NCBI GenBank assembly: GCA_016208645.1
Contig: JACQXP010000390.1
Coordinates: forward strand, 1 to 14,794
DNA: 14,794 nucleotides
Source of the DNA: Candidatus Methylomirabilota bacterium
GTDB lineage: Bacteria; Methylomirabilota; Methylomirabilia; Methylomirabilales; 2-02-FULL-66-22
Direction of reading: 5' to 3'
Shown here one piece after another: positions 1 through 6,324 of this stretch. A model generated the notes under the pieces. That model was not told the DNA's origin. It saw only the letters and a program-made list of their open reading frames with translations, and did no database searches. Numbering within the stretch: the stretch's first letter is position 1; each line of letters starts with the position of its first letter. A program made the position numbers and the translations under genes.

Positions 1-26
1 CTTGCCCCGTGAATCGCGCTCGCGGC

Positions 27-56
27 TTGACAGGGGCGGGAGGAATCGGGTAGATT
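27..56 (+). promoter_or_regulatory. Sigma-70-type promoter of the toxin-antitoxin operon
   Basis: A perfect -35 hexamer TTGACA (27-32) is followed after 18 bases by TAGATT (51-56), a 4/6 match to TATAAT. Transcription would begin near 63, about 35 bases before the antitoxin start, directly on a palindrome at 63-78. The pairing is seen in the sequence; activity is inferred. Confidence 0.6.
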
Positions 57-62
57 GCAGTG

Positions 63-78
63 GACCAGATTTTTGGTC
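63..78. promoter_or_regulatory. Operator-like palindrome before the antitoxin gene
   Basis: Perfect inverted repeat GACCA (63-67), six-base spacer, TGGTC (74-78). It sits where transcription should start from the promoter at 27-56. Phd/YefM-family antitoxins usually repress their own operon through short palindromes at this place, so this is the likely binding site, although the 5-bp arms are short. Confidence 0.45.
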
Positions 79-97
79 ATCTCAAGGAGACCCCGTC

Positions 98-391
98 ATG
101 CCCAGGACGTTACCGATTTCCGAGGTGAAGGCGCGACTGCCTGAATTGGTGACTGGCGTTCAAGAGCGCGAAGAGGAGATTGTCGTGACCAGGAAGGGGA
201 AGCCCGCGGCGGTCCTGGTGAACTACGGGGAGTACGAGCGGCTGAAGGAAACCCTCGAGGTCCTCAGCGATGCCGACCTCATGAAGCAGATTCGCCGGAG
301 CCGGCGGTTTTATGCGGCCGGCGGCAAAGGGCTCTCCGTTGAGGACGTGTTCGGGGAATCGAGCCCTCAGACCAAGAGGCGCCCCCGTTAG
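98..391 (+). CDS. Type II antitoxin, Phd/YefM family
   Basis: A 97-residue protein matching the Phd/YefM antitoxin pattern. The N-terminal half opens with PISEVKARLPELV, the helix-strand DNA-binding fold, and is followed by VVTRKGKPAAVLVNYGEYERL, the typical core of the family. The C-terminal third (about 60-97) is charged and probably disordered, as expected of a toxin-neutralising tail. The ATG at 98 is preceded by AAGGAGA (84-90) at good spacing; an in-frame reading upstream would start before the promoter and is rejected. The stop overlaps the toxin start by one base (TAGTG), so the two are translationally coupled. Likely role: neutralise the toxin by direct binding and repress the operon. 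Partner and family are well supported; the toxin's cellular target is not visible. Confidence 0.9.
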   Translation: MPRTLPISEVKARLPELVTGVQEREEEIVVTRKGKPAAVLVNYGEYERLKETLEVLSDADLMKQIRRSRRFYAAGGKGLSVEDVFGESSPQTKRRPR

Positions 392-675
392 TGCCGGCCT
401 ATCGTCTCGACATTCCACCCCATGTTGCTGAGACCATTCGCCATCTTCCTCCAGACCTGAAGCGCGCTATCAGGGGCGCGCTTCAGGCTCTCGGCCGTGA
501 TCCCGCGTTGGGTGAACCTCTGCTGCGGGAACTGGAGGGACTCTGGAAGTACCGCGTGAGGCGCTTCCGCATCGTGTACTCCGTAAATCGCGGCAAACGG
601 GTTGTCAGGGTCTTCGCCGTGGGCCACCGGCGGACGATTTACGAGACGGTGGCTGCGTTGGTGCGCGCCCGGTAA
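391..675 (+). CDS. Type II toxin, RelE/ParE superfamily
   Basis: A 94-residue RelE/ParE-fold toxin. Visible hallmarks are the N-terminal strand YRLDIPPHVAETIRHLP, the helix LKRAIRGALQAL, the segment LRELEGLWKYRVRRFRIVYSV typical of RelE-like mRNA interferases, and a C-terminal strand with FAVGHRRTIYETV. The length is normal. The GTG start at 391 shares its first base with the antitoxin stop and depends on coupled translation, since no separate ribosome site is apparent. RelE members cut mRNA at the ribosome and ParE members poison gyrase; the KYRVRRFRIVY and GHRR features fit the RelE side better, but this is inference. A 7-bp hairpin begins at the stop codon. Confidence 0.88.
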   Translation: MPAYRLDIPPHVAETIRHLPPDLKRAIRGALQALGRDPALGEPLLRELEGLWKYRVRRFRIVYSVNRGKRVVRVFAVGHRRTIYETVAALVRAR

Positions 676-693
676 GGGCGAAGATCCGCCCTT
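674..693 (+). terminator. Hairpin at the end of the toxin-antitoxin operon
   Basis: AAGGGCG (674-680), loop AAGATC, CGCCCTT (687-693): a perfect 7-bp stem that starts within the toxin stop codon. No clear T-run follows, so intrinsic termination is uncertain; it may instead protect the 3' end. Confidence 0.4.
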
Positions 694-812
694 GTCATGC
701 GGGACATTGCTCGATCCTCTCGCCTTTGCCCGCACCGTCAGCAGCAGGTCCTCTGATACTCGGTTGCCGCATTTGCAATCCCTCGCGGGTAACCGTAGCG
801 TTGTCCGGCGGC

Positions 813-1562
813 GTGAAAGTGGAGATGGGCGGAATTCGGTTCCCAGGGCCCCTGGTGGCGGGTCGGTTCGTGCGCCGACTCAACCGGTTTGCGGCACTGG
901 TCGAGGTGGCGGGGCAGCAGGAGGAGGTCCATGTCCGCAACTCGGGACGCCTGCACGAGCTGTTCACGCCTGGCCGCGAGGTGCTGCTGGAGGCCGCCAC
1001 GACGCCGGGGCGGCGGACCCGCTTCACGCTGGCCCTGGTGCGCTTGCCGATCGGCTACGTGTCGGCTGATGCCCATCTGCCCAACGCCCTGGTGGCCGAA
1101 GGCCTGCAACGCCGCGCGATCCCCGGATTCCGGCGGCACCGGATCCTGCGGCGCGAGCCAGCCATGGGCGAAGGGCGAGCCGATTTCCTCCTGGCGAACG
1201 GGCGGCGGCGCTGTCTCCTCGAGGTGAAATCGGTGACGCTGGTGGAGGAGGGCGTGGCCCTCTTTCCGGATGCGCCCACGATCCGCGGTCGCACTCACGT
1301 CGAGCACCTGATCGCCGCGCGGCGGAGTGGGCTCGGGGCTGCCATCCTCTTCGTGATCCAGCGGAGCGACGTCCGGGCCTTCGCGCCCAACCAGGACGCC
1401 GACCCCGAGTTCACCCAGGCACTCCGGCGGGCATCCCGGGCCGGCGTCTGCGTCTGCGCCATGCGCTGTCGCGTCGAGCCGAAGGGTGTTCGGCTCGACA
1501 GGCCGGTTCCCGTGCGATTGGACCTCGTCGGGCCCAAGGCGGGTGGCCGCGAAAGGGGTTGA
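813..1562 (+). CDS. sfsA: SfsA family protein (sugar fermentation stimulation protein homologue)
   Basis: About 249 residues, close to the usual 230-250 of SfsA. The family order is clear: N-terminal OB-like part with LVAGRFVRRLNRFAALVEV, then HVRNSGRLHELFTPG (matching the HCPNTGAMTG...TPG box of E. coli SfsA), HLPNALV, and the nuclease-fold half with GEGRADFLL, CLLEVKSVTLVEEGVALFPDAPTIRGRTHVEHL and AILFVIQRSDVRAFAPN. The acidic residues and the EVK lysine are the PD-(D/E)XK-like set. The GTG at 813 is taken, with GGCGG just upstream; GTG 819 and ATG 825 are alternatives and change only the first residues. E. coli SfsA was described as a DNA-binding regulator of maltose use; its biochemical role elsewhere is unsettled. 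It stands alone, with repeats downstream. Confidence 0.9.
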   Translation: MKVEMGGIRFPGPLVAGRFVRRLNRFAALVEVAGQQEEVHVRNSGRLHELFTPGREVLLEAATTPGRRTRFTLALVRLPIGYVSADAHLPNALVAEGLQRRAIPGFRRHRILRREPAMGEGRADFLLANGRRRCLLEVKSVTLVEEGVALFPDAPTIRGRTHVEHLIAARRSGLGAAILFVIQRSDVRAFAPNQDADPEFTQALRRASRAGVCVCAMRCRVEPKGVRLDRPVPVRLDLVGPKAGGRERG

Positions 1563-1627
1563 CACCCTCCCGCGCTGCCGATTAGCATCCACGCGCGTGC
1601 GGAACCCGAAATCCGGAACAGCCATGG

Positions 1628-1707
1628 AACCGCAGATGAACGCAGATGAACACGGATAACTAAATTCCAGCAGTCCCATCTGCGTGTATCAGCGTTTATC
1701 TGCGGTT
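1628..1707. repeat. 80-bp snap-back repeat with about 30-bp imperfect arms
   Basis: The left arm (1628-1658) contains the tandem words CGCAGATGAA and CGCAGATGAA followed by CACGGATA. The right arm (1678-1707) reads back as its near complement, with ACCGCAGAT at the outer end of both. About 19 bases separate the arms. Repeats of this wording (cgcagatgaacacgg) recur in many environmental bacterial genomes and behave like non-coding dispersed elements. No ORF lies inside. It fills most of the gap between sfsA and the membrane gene and may also act as an RNA hairpin. Confidence 0.75.
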
Positions 1708-1761
1708 GCGTTGCGCTTTCGGTTCTGCGGAGCTAGGAACACTTGCAGGGGAGATCCTGGA

Positions 1762-2310
1762 GTGGCGCGAGGTGACGAATTGATTCGCATTCCTCGACTG
1801 CGGGCGGTCGTCGTCGCGCTGGCGATCCTGGTGACGATCGGCCTGCTGGTGTTCCTGCAGCGATATCGCGGCGCGGACCGGACGGCCATGGCCTTGAGCC
1901 TCCTCACGGGGGGAGGGCTGTGCCTGGTGGTGGCCCTCGCCGGGTTCCAGCGCGGGTTCAGCGGCAGGGTGATGACCCGCCGCGACCTCTGGCGGATCGG
2001 CCTCCGGTCCGGGGCCGTCGCGGGGGTGTGCACGGCCGGGGTCGGCGTGTGCCTGCTGGCGGCGCGCTGGGCCATTGATCAACTGGCCGGTCCGGCCGGG
2101 GAGCGCTTCTTCCCGGCGTTCCTCCGCGCGCTGGCGGCGCTTGGGCTGGAGATGGCGCTCGGTTTTCCGGCTTACCTGGCGGTGGGGGCCGTGGTGGGGC
2201 TTCTGGCGGGACTCCTCGTGGCCGAGGCGATCGGGATCTCGGCCGAACGCTTGCCGTCGGCGACGACTCCGGCAGCGGCGGCCAATGGAAAACTGACAAC
2301 GGACAACTGA
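1762..2310 (+). CDS. Small multi-pass membrane protein of unknown function
   Basis: A 182-residue protein with hydrophobic stretches at about 14-33, 42-62, 84-105 and 121-158, the last long enough for two passes, so four or five membrane helices. A basic, arginine-rich loop (about 64-83) between helices 2 and 3 suggests a cytoplasmic loop. The GTG at 1762 is preferred because AGGGGAG (1747-1753) lies 8 bases upstream; an earlier in-frame ATG at 1684 would begin inside the repeat arm and lacks a ribosome site. No family is recognised. The final residues, NGKLTTDN and the stop, are encoded by the left arm of a dispersed inverted repeat, so the original C-terminus seems to have been replaced. 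The next gene starts 76 bases downstream. Confidence 0.65.
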   Translation: MARGDELIRIPRLRAVVVALAILVTIGLLVFLQRYRGADRTAMALSLLTGGGLCLVVALAGFQRGFSGRVMTRRDLWRIGLRSGAVAGVCTAGVGVCLLAARWAIDQLAGPAGERFFPAFLRALAALGLEMALGFPAYLAVGAVVGLLAGLLVAEAIGISAERLPSATTPAAAANGKLTTDN

Positions 2311-2370
2311 CACCCGGTCATCTCCCGTAGAAACGTGGCCGGTTGTCGGTTGTCGGTTTTCAATTCTCCG
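2281..2370. repeat. Inverted repeat with GACAAC words overlapping the membrane-gene stop
   Basis: The left arm (core 2288-2308) and right arm (core 2341-2361) are reverse complements at 19 of 21 positions, and looser similarity extends about 8 bases outward on each side. Each arm holds tandem GACAAC/GTTGTC words. The spacer is 32 bases. The left arm runs over the end of the membrane gene and the right arm ends just before the ribosome site of the Crp/Fnr gene. A folded transcript could act as a terminator or a 3' stabiliser, but there is no T-run. Confidence 0.7.
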
Positions 2371-2386
2371 TTGGAAGAGAGTGCCT

Positions 2387-3070
2387 ATGGATAAGACGGA
2401 GTTCCTCGGCCGCGTCGGGCTGTTTCGGGAGCTCGGCCAGCGCGAGCGGAAAGAGATCCAGGGACTGTTCCACGAGCAGCGGGTGGACCGGGACCAGTTT
2501 ATCTTCCTGGAGGGGGATGCGGCCGAGTACGTCTATATCGTGCTCGAGGGCAAGGTCAAGATCGTCAAGCAGGCGCCCAGCGGGAAGGAGATGATCCTGG
2601 AGGTCTTCGCGCCCGGCGAGGTATTCGGTGGCGCGACGCTCCTCCTCCCGCGGCACCCCGCCTCGGCCGTGTCCATGGAGCCCGGGGTGATGCTGTGCCT
2701 GCCGCGGCTCGACTTCCTGGCCCTGCTGAAGCGCTTCCCCCCCATGGCGTTCCAGATCATCGAGCTGCTGCGCACCCGGCTGGGGGAGGCCCACCAGGTG
2801 ATCCGGGGCCTCGCCGCCGAGCGGGTGGAGACGCGGGTGGCCCGCTTGCTCTTCAAGCTGGCCGACAAGACGGGGGTCCCCGACGCAGGCGGGACGCGGC
2901 TGGGGCTGCACCTGACCCGGCAAGACATCGCGGACATGGTGGGCTGCACGCTGGAGACGGCCATCCGTGTCCTGAGTCGCTGGCAGAAGGAGGGGCTGAT
3001 CAAGACCGAGGAGGGGGTGATCACCATCCTCAACCGGCACGAGCTGGGCCGGCTGCTCGGACCGGGCTGA
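2387..3070 (+). CDS. Crp/Fnr family transcriptional regulator (no N-terminal Fe-S cysteines)
   Basis: A 227-residue regulator of normal length. The cyclic-nucleotide-binding-type jelly roll spans about 10-125 (FIFLEGDAAEYVYIVLEGKVKIV, then FAPGEVFGGATLLLPRHPASA), followed by the dimer helix (about 128-150) and a winged helix-turn-helix with LTRQDIADMVGCTLETAIR (177-194). Recognition-helix residues E190 and R194 match the ETxxR pattern of Fnr-like DNA readers. The only cysteines are C104 and C187, so it cannot carry an FNR-type Fe-S cluster; the ligand is unknown. The ATG at 2387 has GGAAGAG (2373-2379) at good spacing, better than the GTG at 2381. Two bases separate its stop from the next start, so the pair is probably one operon. 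Confidence 0.92.
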   Translation: MDKTEFLGRVGLFRELGQRERKEIQGLFHEQRVDRDQFIFLEGDAAEYVYIVLEGKVKIVKQAPSGKEMILEVFAPGEVFGGATLLLPRHPASAVSMEPGVMLCLPRLDFLALLKRFPPMAFQIIELLRTRLGEAHQVIRGLAAERVETRVARLLFKLADKTGVPDAGGTRLGLHLTRQDIADMVGCTLETAIRVLSRWQKEGLIKTEEGVITILNRHELGRLLGPG

Positions 3071-3072
3071 TC

Positions 3073-4407
3073 GTGTCGCTCTCTCCGACCCGCCAACGCC
3101 AGGCCCCCTGTCCCTGCGGAAGCCGGCGCAGCCTGGCCGCCTGCTGCCTCCCGTGGGAGGAGGCCTTCCAGCATCTTGTCTCCCGCCTGGTGACCTTCGC
3201 CGCGTCACCCCGCATCCGCCGACGCGAGGGATCCGCAGCCGCCGTCTTCCGGAACACTCAGAGGCCGATCCAGCCCGGCAAGGGACAGGCCGCCGCCGAG
3301 AACTTGCGCTTCCTGGAATGGTTCCTCCTGGACCAGCCGACCCGTCGGGGGGGCGGTCCACTGCTGGGCGAGTTCGCGGATGCGGCGGCCGGCCTGAGCC
3401 AGCGAGAGGAGGACCTGCTGTTCGCCTTGCTGCTCCAGCCGGTGCGCGCCCACGAGGTGACGGAGACGCTGGGCCCGCGTGGCGTTCAGGTCAAGGACCT
3501 GCTCACCGGGACGGAGCGCGCCCTGGGTCCCCTCGGGCTGGACGAATCACCGATCCGCTCCGACATCATGATCTGCCGCCTGGTGCCGCTGGGCCGCCTC
3601 ACGCGGCCGGGGCCCGGCCTCCTCCTGCTGCCCGCGGCGGGCCGCGAGGAGCTGCTGGCCTATCTCCGGACCGCCTATCGGATGGCACGACCGGCGCGCC
3701 ACGTCTCCTTGGAGGACTTTCTCGACGGGGCCGCCCACCTGTACCATCATTTCTTCCTCCTCCGCGGACGGGAACTTGGCGGCCGTGCGTGCGAGACGGT
3801 TCCCCGTGCCGCTTTCGCTCCGGGCCGGGCGGTGTACAAGGGGACGGACGGCTCCCGGATTCGCGCCGGCCTGGACCGCCAACCGGAACTCGTGCGGGAC
3901 ATCGAAACAGGGGACGAGGTGCGCTATGCCTGGATTGATCCCGGCCGGGCCGTCAGCCGGGCGACCGTGCTGGTGCGGTCGGGCGAGGTCCAGGTGAGCG
4001 CCGATACCCGCGAGGATCTGGCCGACGCCCGGCGGTTTGTGGAGACGTGCCTGCGGGGCCTGATCGAGCCGATAGGGCGGCACGCAGAGGAGGCCGGTGC
4101 GCCGGCGGCCAGTGATACCCCGCGATCCGGGCCGGGCGCGCCCGGGGAGGCATTCTTCGCCCGCATCCTGGAACGCTGGCCGGATACCCCATCGCCCCTG
4201 CTGGGCGAACGGACGCCCCGCGAGGCGTGCCGGACCCGTGCGGGCCGCCAGCAGGTCGCCGCCCTGGTCCTGGGCCTGGAGCGCGATTTTGGCCGCCTCA
4301 AGCGGCTCGGCCGGGCCTGGGCCGACGTCGCGCCGCTGCGCGAGCGGCTCGATCTTCCCTCCGAGTCCGATCGTGATCGGGCGACTCCGCGCCGCCCACG
4401 GATATGA
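3073..4407 (+). CDS. SEC-C motif (zinc-binding) protein of unknown function
   Basis: A 444-residue protein starting with GTG two bases after the regulator's stop; no clear ribosome site, so translation is probably coupled. The N-terminus carries CPCGSRRSLAACC (C13, C15, C24, C25), a SEC-C zinc knuckle like those in SecA and YecA-type proteins. The middle is largely helical, with EREDLLFALLLQPVRAHEV-like sequence. A C-terminal block (about 375-420) has PLLGERTPREACRTRAGRQQV, a segment seen at the ends of other SEC-C proteins. No enzymatic motif is recognised. SEC-C knuckles usually mediate protein or nucleic-acid contacts. Coupling to the Crp/Fnr gene suggests it is co-regulated with that protein or assists it. 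Confidence 0.7.
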   Translation: MSLSPTRQRQAPCPCGSRRSLAACCLPWEEAFQHLVSRLVTFAASPRIRRREGSAAAVFRNTQRPIQPGKGQAAAENLRFLEWFLLDQPTRRGGGPLLGEFADAAAGLSQREEDLLFALLLQPVRAHEVTETLGPRGVQVKDLLTGTERALGPLGLDESPIRSDIMICRLVPLGRLTRPGPGLLLLPAAGREELLAYLRTAYRMARPARHVSLEDFLDGAAHLYHHFFLLRGRELGGRACETVPRAAFAPGRAVYKGTDGSRIRAGLDRQPELVRDIETGDEVRYAWIDPGRAVSRATVLVRSGEVQVSADTREDLADARRFVETCLRGLIEPIGRHAEEAGAPAASDTPRSGPGAPGEAFFARILERWPDTPSPLLGERTPREACRTRAGRQQVAALVLGLERDFGRLKRLGRAWADVAPLRERLDLPSESDRDRATPRRPRI

Positions 4408-4458
4408 TCTCGGTCATACCCTGACCCTGCCCGCCGTCATAGACTCCCAGGCGGTGAT

Positions 4459-4481
4459 CGCCAGCCATCTCTTCGCTGGCG
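4459..4481 (+). other. 7-bp perfect hairpin in the gap after the SEC-C gene
   Basis: CGCCAGC (4459-4465), nine-base loop, GCTGGCG (4475-4481). It lies about 50 bases past the SEC-C stop. No T-run follows, so it is at best a weak terminator or a 3' end stabiliser. Confidence 0.35.
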
Positions 4482-4530
4482 TGGGCAACAACTGGGTTGG
4501 CCAGGGAGATTCGAGTGAGCCGAATCGGAA

Positions 4531-4654
4531 TTTCTCTTTCCTTTGCGTCCTTTGCGTCTTTGCGTGCGAGCGTCGGTCCTGCAGTCAGCTTTGGAATCCC
4601 TCACCCTGAGGGACCGGATCTCTCGCCAAGATCGCCAAGCTCGCTAGGAAAATC
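4531..4654. repeat. Degenerate inverted repeat with CTTTGCGTC tandem words
   Basis: The left part has three near-identical 9-mers: CTTTGCGTC (4541-4549), CTTTGCGTC (4550-4558) and TTTGCGTGC (4559-4567). The right part (4621-4654) reads CGCCAAG twice and is roughly the reverse complement of the left. Such CTTTGCG/CGCCAAG repeats are dispersed in many environmental genomes. Together with the elements at 1628 and 2281 this is a third repeat family in 3 kb. The right end abuts the ribosome site of the radical SAM gene (GAGAGG, 4661-4666). Confidence 0.6.
4597..4613 (+). terminator. Stable hairpin inside the CTTTGCG repeat
   Basis: TCCCTCA (4597-4603), loop CCC, TGAGGGA (4607-4613): a perfect 7-bp stem with a tight loop between the arms of the repeat. 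It may end the SEC-C transcript, but CCGGATC rather than a T-run follows. Confidence 0.35.
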
Positions 4655-4671
4655 TTTCAAGAGAGGCCGGC

Positions 4672-5670
4672 GTGGCTGAGCGCGGCCGGCCCGACCTCCA
4701 GTCGGTGGACTTCGATCGCGCGCCCTTCATCGTGATCTGGGAGCTGACCCGGGCGTGCGCCCTGGCCTGCATCCACTGCCGGGCCGAGGCCATCCCGCAT
4801 CGCGATCCCCGGGAACTCACGACGGCCGAAGGGGTCGGCCTGATCGAGGCGGTGAGCCGCTTCGGCCGACCCGCGCCGCTCCTGGTCTTCACCGGGGGTG
4901 ACCCGCTCCGGCGAGCGGATGTATTCGACCTGGTGGCGGCGGGAACCGCGCGCGGCCTGCGGGTGGCGCTCACCCCCAGTGGCACCGCGGCCGCCAGGCG
5001 CGAGAAGATCTTCCTGTGGAGCATCTTTTTCCTGGTGCCCACGGGGCGGGGCCGGAAGGAGGATGGGGTCTCGGCCCAGGAGTACGAGGAGATCCTGAAC
5101 GACCTGGTCGATCTCTCCCGGAGCGTGCCGTTCGGGATCAAGACGACCGAGGCGCCGCAGTACCGTCGCGTCGTGCTGGAGCGAGGGCGGGGAATCCGGC
5201 GGGATGGAAGACGAAGCGCCGAGAGCCGCGAGCCGAGAGCCGCGAGTACCCAGAGGGTACCCGAGCCGACCTCGCCCCGGACGGCAACGCGAAGTGGGGG
5301 AGCCGAGGGGGAAACCCGGCGGGAGTTCGGGTTTCAGACGGACGCCATCGGGCGGGCGCCCAAGGGGGTGAACGACGGGAACGGCTTCGTCTTCGTGGAT
5401 CACGTCGGGAATATCGCCCCCAGCGGGTTCCTGCCGATCACGGCGGGGAACGTGCGGACGGACGATCTGGTGGAGGTGTACCAGCAGCACCCCATCTTCC
5501 AGGAGCTGCGCGACGCGGAGAAGCTGCGCGGGAAATGCGGCCGATGCGAGTACCGGACCCTCTGCGGCGGGTCCCGGGCGCGGGCCTACGCCATGATCGG
5601 CGATTATCTGGGGGGGGAGCCCTGCTGCCTGTATGAGCCCGGGGCGTCGTCCCAGGCGCTGGAATCCTAG
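4672..5670 (+). CDS. Radical SAM/SPASM domain protein (TIGR04053-like), missing part of the barrel
   Basis: A 332-residue protein. The radical SAM cluster motif CALACIHC (C29, C33, C36) and the SAM-binding strand LLVFTGGDP are intact. The C-terminal SPASM-like region has KCGRCEYRTLCGG (C289, C292, C298) and C318/C319, which would bind an auxiliary Fe-S cluster. Spacing and wording (LWSIFFLVPTGRG, FGIKTTEAPQYRRVV, GVNDGNGFVFVDH) resemble the TIGR04053 family, recalled from memory. Between RVALTPSGT (about 105) and EKIFLWSIFFLVP (111) about 75 residues are absent, including the SLDG and NTTV strands, so the barrel cannot be complete. A repeat-derived insert occupies about 183-200. GTG 4672 is supported by GAGAGG five bases upstream. 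It is probably inactive or decaying unless the gap is an assembly error. The next gene follows with no gap. Confidence 0.85.
   Translation: MAERGRPDLQSVDFDRAPFIVIWELTRACALACIHCRAEAIPHRDPRELTTAEGVGLIEAVSRFGRPAPLLVFTGGDPLRRADVFDLVAAGTARGLRVALTPSGTAAARREKIFLWSIFFLVPTGRGRKEDGVSAQEYEEILNDLVDLSRSVPFGIKTTEAPQYRRVVLERGRGIRRDGRRSAESREPRAASTQRVPEPTSPRTATRSGGAEGETRREFGFQTDAIGRAPKGVNDGNGFVFVDHVGNIAPSGFLPITAGNVRTDDLVEVYQQHPIFQELRDAEKLRGKCGRCEYRTLCGGSRARAYAMIGDYLGGEPCCLYEPGASSQALES
5218..5260. repeat. 14-bp tandem duplication plus hairpin inside the radical SAM gene
   Basis: GCCGAGAGCCGCGA occurs twice head to tail (5218-5231 and 5232-5245), followed at once by GTACCC-AGA-GGGTAC (5246-5260), a perfect 6-bp hairpin. 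The words resemble intergenic dispersed repeats. The block is translated as about 14 low-complexity residues (from 183) in a linker before the SPASM part. The unit is not a multiple of three, so the two copies are read in different frames while the gene stays open. Confidence 0.7.
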
Positions 5671-5958
5671 ATGGCGCGGGTGCGGTTCCTGGGGATCGTC
5701 CGGGACTGGATGCGCTGCAGCAGCCTGGAGGCGGGCGCGGACACCCTCCGGGGGGTCCTCCAGACCATGCGGGAGAAGGGCGGCTGGCGGCTCGAGGAGA
5801 AGGCGTTCCGGGACGGCGATGGCCCGATCCCGGAGATGGAGTTCCTGGTGAACGGGCACAACGTCCGGTTCCTGCAGGGCCCGGACACGGCGTTGAAACC
5901 CGAGGATGAGGTCGTGGTCTTCATTCATCGCTCGTGGGCGGAAGTTCCCTTCATGTGA
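5671..5958 (+). CDS. MoaD/ThiS-like ubiquitin-fold small protein lacking the C-terminal Gly-Gly
   Basis: A 95-residue protein with the beta-grasp pattern of MoaD/ThiS: MARVRFLGIVRDWM, then TLRGVLQTMREKGGW, MEFLVNGHNVRFLQG and DTALKPEDEVVVFI. True sulfur carriers end in Gly-Gly, which is adenylated and thiocarboxylated; this protein ends HRSWAEVPFM, so it cannot be charged in the usual way. The ATG follows the radical SAM stop with no gap, so expression is coupled. Possible roles are a protein adaptor, a sulfur carrier remodelled after proteolysis, or a domain recruited for binding. The fold is well supported and the function is open. Confidence 0.75.
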   Translation: MARVRFLGIVRDWMRCSSLEAGADTLRGVLQTMREKGGWRLEEKAFRDGDGPIPEMEFLVNGHNVRFLQGPDTALKPEDEVVVFIHRSWAEVPFM

Positions 5959-5970
5959 GGAGAGACGACG

Positions 5971-6279
5971 ATGGGCGGACCGCAAGCCGGCATGGATGAG
6001 GCAAAGCAGGATTTCGAGCGGCAGATCGAGGCCGCGCTGGAGAAGATCCGGCCGGCCTTGCAGGCGGATGGGGGTGACATCGAACTCCTGTCGGTCGTGG
6101 GGCGGGATGCCCATGTGCGCCTGACCGGCGCCTGCAGCGGATGTTCCAGCGCGCAGTTCACGCTCCAGGCCGGCGTGCAGGAGTTCCTGCGGCGCGAGGT
6201 CCCGGGCTTCGGCGAGGTGATCGACGACACGCCCGATGGCGGCTATGGCTGGCGGCACGATCTCATGGAGACGTACTGA
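5971..6279 (+). CDS. NifU-like C-terminal domain Fe-S scaffold protein
   Basis: A 102-residue stand-alone NifU C-terminal domain. ALEKIRPALQADGGDIELLSV and VRLTGACSGCSSAQFTLQAGVQEFL carry the CxxC pair (C55, C58) that binds a labile Fe-S cluster at the dimer interface. VPGFGEVID closes the domain. About 15 extra residues (DTPDGGYGWRHDLMETY) follow the usual end. GAGGAGAG (5956-5963) precedes the ATG at good spacing, overlapping the previous stop. Likely cytosolic, passing Fe-S clusters to client proteins; the radical SAM protein encoded two genes upstream would be an obvious client. The assignment is firm and the client is inferred. Confidence 0.92.
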   Translation: MGGPQAGMDEAKQDFERQIEAALEKIRPALQADGGDIELLSVVGRDAHVRLTGACSGCSSAQFTLQAGVQEFLRREVPGFGEVIDDTPDGGYGWRHDLMETY

Positions 6280-6292
6280 TCGGCGGAGGATA

Positions 6293-6320
6293 CCCCTCCC
6301 GCCGCGCCCGGGAGGAGGGG
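6293..6320 (+). promoter_or_regulatory. Hairpin that can hide the DUF488 ribosome-binding site
   Basis: CCTCCCG (6295-6301) pairs perfectly with CGGGAGG (6309-6315), and in an alternative fold CCCCTCC (6293-6299) pairs with GGAGGGG (6314-6320). The right arms are the ribosome site of the gene at 6325. The stem could act as a switch on translation, or as the 3' hairpin of the NifU transcript. Confidence 0.45.
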
Positions 6321-6324
6321 AGCC

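Noticed and set aside
738..1679. Minus-strand open frame opposite sfsA
   Set aside because: The + strand SfsA translation carries clear family motifs, while the minus frame is arginine/proline/histidine-rich without motifs.
1684..1761. Longer N-terminus for the membrane protein
   Set aside because: The ATG at 1684 lies inside the repeat arm and has no ribosome site; the GTG at 1762 has one at good spacing.
2071..2080. TTGATCAA in the membrane gene as an Fnr site
   Set aside because: It lies inside coding sequence and lacks the TTGAT-N4-ATCAA spacing.
2360..3361. Minus-strand open frame of 333 codons opposite the first Crp/Fnr gene
   Set aside because: Low-complexity shadow of a gene with intact regulator domains.
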